Assembly (NCBI GenBank): GCA_903821415.1
Contig: CAIJLF010000006.1
Coordinates: forward strand, 1-8,138
DNA from: an uncultured bacterium
GTDB taxonomy: Bacteria > Patescibacteriota > Minisyncoccia > Phycocordibacterales > UBA9973
Length of the DNA: 8,138 nt
Direction: 5' to 3'
Shown: positions 6,741 through 8,138 of the stretch, piece after piece
Layout of the letters: each line of letters opens with the position of its first letter
How positions within the stretch are numbered: the stretch's first letter is position 1
The notes under the pieces: model-generated
The model's input: the letters and a program-made list of their open reading frames with translations, nothing else
Told to the model about the DNA's origin: nothing
Databases searched by the model: none
Translations under genes and position numbers: made by a program

Positions 6741-6827
6741 ATAGTAGGTCGAAATGAAGTAAACAAATACGACAATCAAGGCTACCAGTACTACGGCTAT
6801 AAACTGTTTGGTATTAACGATTTATAG
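6741..6827 (+). pseudogene. Short coding-like relic with Gly-Tyr repeat pattern
   Basis: After an in-frame TGA at 6738 and before TAG at 6825, 28 codons read IVGRNEVNKYDN then QGYQYYGYKLFGINDL. The periodic D-x-x-G-Y-x-x-x-G-Y-x-x-x-G-I-N pattern resembles the DKxGYxxxG-type short repeats found in some bacterial proteins, and the sequence is richer in C and G than its surroundings. There is no start codon or ribosome site, and upstream frames are closed, so at most it is a remnant of a broken gene. It may also be chance. Confidence 0.2.
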
Positions 6828-6887
6828 TATTAAATTTTCAATGATCTTCTCTCTCCTGTAGGGGTTAAAAACCACCACATAAGAGAT

Positions 6888-6936
6888 ATTGTATATTAGC
6901 ATATAATGCATAAAAATGCCAATACTAATACACAAT
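6888..6936. repeat. 12-bp inverted repeat upstream of the RNA gene
   Basis: ATTGTATATTAG (6888-6899) and CTAATACACAAT (6925-6936) are complementary at 11 of 12 positions; GCAT (6899-6902) and ATGC (6916-6919) can pair inside. A TATAAT (6902-6907) lies between the arms and another (6944-6949) just downstream, a layout expected of an operator at a promoter. Confidence 0.45.
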
Positions 6937-6943
6937 GTCATTA

Positions 6944-6949
6944 TATAAT
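6944..6949 (+). promoter_or_regulatory. Candidate -10 box for the structured RNA
   Basis: A perfect TATAAT followed by GGGG lies about 50 nt before the first RNA helix; transcription would start near 6956. No good -35 hexamer is found 16-18 nt upstream, so the call rests on the -10 box, its position and the palindrome next to it. Confidence 0.3.
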
Positions 6950-7000
6950 GGGGTTAAATATTATGCAAGATAAATATGGGGAGTATGTGGATAAAGGGGG

Positions 7001-7250
7001 TGATTTTAGCTAATTAAGGTGGCTCCTATCTGGATAGCTCAAATTATTTCTACCCTTAGGTGATTCTGGTGAATCACACATAATTTTCTGCTGAAAATTT
7101 GCTCTGCTCGGACCTTGTCTCACGACATGATTTACTAATCAGTCCTGCGCAAGGCATTTCTCAAAGACTATCCAGATATACGCCAGAGATACGCTAAAGT
7201 TGGGGAGGAAGAAAGGGCGAGATGTAAACATCTCGCCCTTTCTTTTATCT
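7001..7250 (+). ncRNA. Structured non-coding RNA candidate of unknown class
   Basis: The plus strand can fold into a compact branched RNA that ends in a strong terminator. Nested long-range helices are 7001-7010/7193-7202 (10 bp, 3 wobbles), 7018-7021/7181-7184 and 7027-7037/7168-7178 (11 perfect pairs, TATCTGGATAG with CTATCCAGATA). CCTT 7054-7057 can pair AAGG 7151-7154 and close a multibranch loop holding hairpins 7060-7066/7071-7077 (7 perfect bp, loop TGGT), 7082-7088/7093-7099 (7 perfect bp, loop TGCT) and a three-way unit in which 7110-7113/7142-7145 encloses 7116-7119/7124-7127 (loop TCAC) and 7128-7132/7137-7141 (loop TACT). All four hairpins have 4-nt loops. No ORF follows on this strand before the terminator, so it is not an obvious cis-regulatory leader. 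The 5' end is unknown; it may begin near 6956. It lacks the signatures of tmRNA, 6S, SRP and RNase P RNA that I could test by eye. Confidence 0.6.
7208..7245. terminator. Rho-independent terminator of the structured RNA, shared with the convergent gene
   Basis: GAAAGGGCGAGATG (7211-7224) pairs perfectly with CATCTCGCCCTTTC (7229-7242) over 14 bp around a TAAA loop, and flanking A/T and G-T pairs extend it. The plus-strand tail CTTTCTTTTAT is the better T-tract, so its main job is to end the plus-strand RNA. It begins only about 10 nt after the stop of the minus-strand gene, so it probably also terminates that one. Confidence 0.9.
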
Positions 7251-7254
7251 AAAA

Positions 7255-8091
7255 TTATTTAGAAATTGTCTGATATCGGGACCAGCGCTTGGATCCTGTC
7301 TTCTTGATCTGTCCCTGAAGGACTAGTGAGTTGAGTTCGCGTTGGATAGTCTTCTCCGAGCAATTTGTAAATGAATTTGATATGTCCTTTATGGAGACCT
7401 CTCTGTCCTTTGCGAGGACCAATATCTTCTCTGTTCTTTCCTTCTTTTCTGATGTTGAAAGTGAATGACCGTTTGAGTTTGAAGTGTGTCCGAGATGTAG
7501 TGAACTTGATTTATTATTTGTAAAAGACATTATGTTTGATGATGTCCTTTTGACTAGGTTTGAAGAGTTGTCCTTTATAGAATTCTGACTGTCTATTTGT
7601 TCTTTCAAAAGTTTATTATTTTCCTCTTCGACAGGTAGAGAGAACATCTCTTCGTCGAGGGTGAAAGTGAAGTGCTTGTCCTTCTTCTGATGACCCTCAA
7701 GTTCACCTATAAGTATCGAAAATTCTTTCTTCAAAATCGATGCATTCATCTCAGAAATAAAACCGATAGTGTAGGCGATCTCGATGAAGGAAAGTAGCTC
7801 ATCTACGTGAGCAAGTGAGGAAGATATATGCACGTGTTTATCCATCGGAGAGAGCATGGATATCTTGTACATGTCTGATAGAAGCGAGACACCCAGTTCA
7901 CGAAGTTTACTCTTCAGAGCGTCGTCTGTATCCATACAGTCAGTGACCATATAAAGGGCAGTTACTAGCTTCTCTGTCTTTTTGTTTGCAAACTCATAAA
8001 CATGCTTATCATTCAAAGTTTTTACATCTAGGACATTTTGCTGTCCGTATGAATTCAAGCTTGTCTTTTGTGTGTCTTTTTGATTATTCAT
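7255..8091 (-). CDS. Four-helix-bundle (Avd-like) protein with C-terminal winged helix
   Basis: A 278-residue soluble protein, no signal peptide or membrane segment. Residues 1-33 are polar. Residues about 34-136 look like four amphipathic helices: KTEKLVTALYMVTDCM, then DALKSKLRELGVSLLSDMYKI, then SSLAHVDELLSFIEIAYTIG, then SEMNASILKKEFSILIGELEG. The order and spacing, with R-E-L-G in helix 2 and the E-F-x-x-L-I-G-E-L ending, resemble the four-helix bundle of the Avd/23S-rRNA-IVP group. Residues 137-215 are a Ser/Asn-rich linker. Residues about 216-275 form a winged helix: KILVLAKDREVSIKDISNSF, then CSEKTIQRELNSLVLQGQIKKTG with the usual recognition helix and wing. The ATG is preceded by purine-rich AAGAAAAAG. 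It may be a regulator or a nucleic-acid-binding partner of the convergent RNA. I recall similar hypothetical proteins in Parcubacteria but no assigned function. The fold is inferred by eye. Confidence 0.75.
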   Translation of the reverse strand: MNNQKDTQKTSLNSYGQQNVLDVKTLNDKHVYEFANKKTEKLVTALYMVTDCMDTDDALKSKLRELGVSLLSDMYKISMLSPMDKHVHISSSLAHVDELLSFIEIAYTIGFISEMNASILKKEFSILIGELEGHQKKDKHFTFTLDEEMFSLPVEEENNKLLKEQIDSQNSIKDNSSNLVKRTSSNIMSFTNNKSSSLHLGHTSNSNGHSLSTSEKKERTEKILVLAKDREVSIKDISNSFTNCSEKTIQRELNSLVLQGQIKKTGSKRWSRYQTISK

Positions 8092-8138
8092 AGTGTCTTT
8101 TTCTTAATAAATATAAGATTTTTATGTCTTTAATGCGT

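Larger units (their letters stand above)
6201..7000. other. About 800 bp without a convincing gene
   Basis: AT-rich intergenic stretch between the surface-protein gene and the structured RNA. I see a candidate promoter for the surface protein near 6266-6292, a doubtful minus-strand ORF, degenerate direct repeats at 6385-6666, a coding-like relic at 6741-6827, a small GGTT/AACC hairpin near 6863-6873, and an AT-rich palindrome plus TATAAT boxes at 6888-6949. No tRNA, known riboswitch or CRISPR-type repeat was found. Confidence 0.6.

Noticed and set aside
7001..7250. Known housekeeping RNAs (tmRNA, 6S, SRP RNA, RNase P RNA)
   Set aside because: There is no tRNA-like acceptor or T-arm sequence for tmRNA, no single long hairpin with a central bubble for 6S, no conserved SRP loop sequence, and no GAGGAAAGTCC or other RNase P core motif. 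GCTCGGACC at 7106-7114 recalls a 6S motif, but the branched fold does not fit.
6741..7250. A diversity-generating retroelement template repeat beside the Avd-like gene
   Set aside because: The Asn/Tyr-codon-rich fragment at 6741-6827 has no second copy in the window, no variable-region target gene and no reverse transcriptase, so a retroelement cannot be claimed.
8092..8138. Promoter upstream of the four-helix/winged-helix gene
   Set aside because: A TATATT occurs on the minus strand, but the only TTAAAG-like -35 is 12 nt away and the window ends, so no promoter can be supported.

Overview
The window looks like part of the chromosome of an ultrasmall bacterium of the Candidate Phyla Radiation / Patescibacteria, most likely a Parcubacteria-type lineage. 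This is inferred from protein style, not from a marker gene: an exported peptidoglycan-binding surface protein with tandem GCPAGALF-type cysteine motifs, two proteins that each carry a C-terminal winged helix behind an unusual N-terminal region, an O-antigen-ligase-like protein with a TPR tail, and starts without good Shine-Dalgarno sequences. No rRNA, tRNA, CRISPR array or transposase is visible.

Region 1 (1-4236, all minus strand) is a compact envelope-polysaccharide operon. In transcription order it holds an O-antigen ligase/polymerase-like membrane protein (4133-2076), an acidic Pro/Glu/Val-rich protein with a C-terminal winged helix (2074-1367), a Wzx-type flippase (1377-64) and the first 23 codons of a family 2 glycosyltransferase that runs off the left edge (71-1). 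Spacings are +1, -11 and -8 nt. The products would assemble, export and polymerise or ligate a surface glycan. The operon appears to start from a promoter whose -10 box lies 6 nt before the ATG, predicting a leaderless mRNA. A conspicuous 18-bp inverted repeat occupies this promoter region.

Region 2 (4239-6200) is a single minus-strand gene for a secreted, probably S-layer-like, peptidoglycan-binding protein, with its own strong bidirectional terminator.

Region 3 (6201-7000) has no convincing gene. It holds a candidate promoter for the surface protein, one doubtful 73-codon ORF, degenerate direct repeats, a short coding-like relic, and an AT-rich palindrome with -10-like boxes.

Region 4 (about 7001-7250, plus strand) is a densely structured RNA candidate: three nested long-range helices closing a domain of four short perfect hairpins, all with 4-nt loops, followed by a strong Rho-independent terminator. 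I could not match it to 6S RNA, tmRNA, RNase P RNA or SRP RNA. It is the best candidate for something undescribed here.

Region 5 (7255-8091, minus strand), convergent with that RNA, encodes a protein with an Avd-like/four-helix-bundle-like N-terminal half and a C-terminal winged helix. Four-helix Avd proteins of diversity-generating retroelements bind a structured RNA, so the pairing is suggestive, but no reverse transcriptase or template/variable repeat pair is visible.
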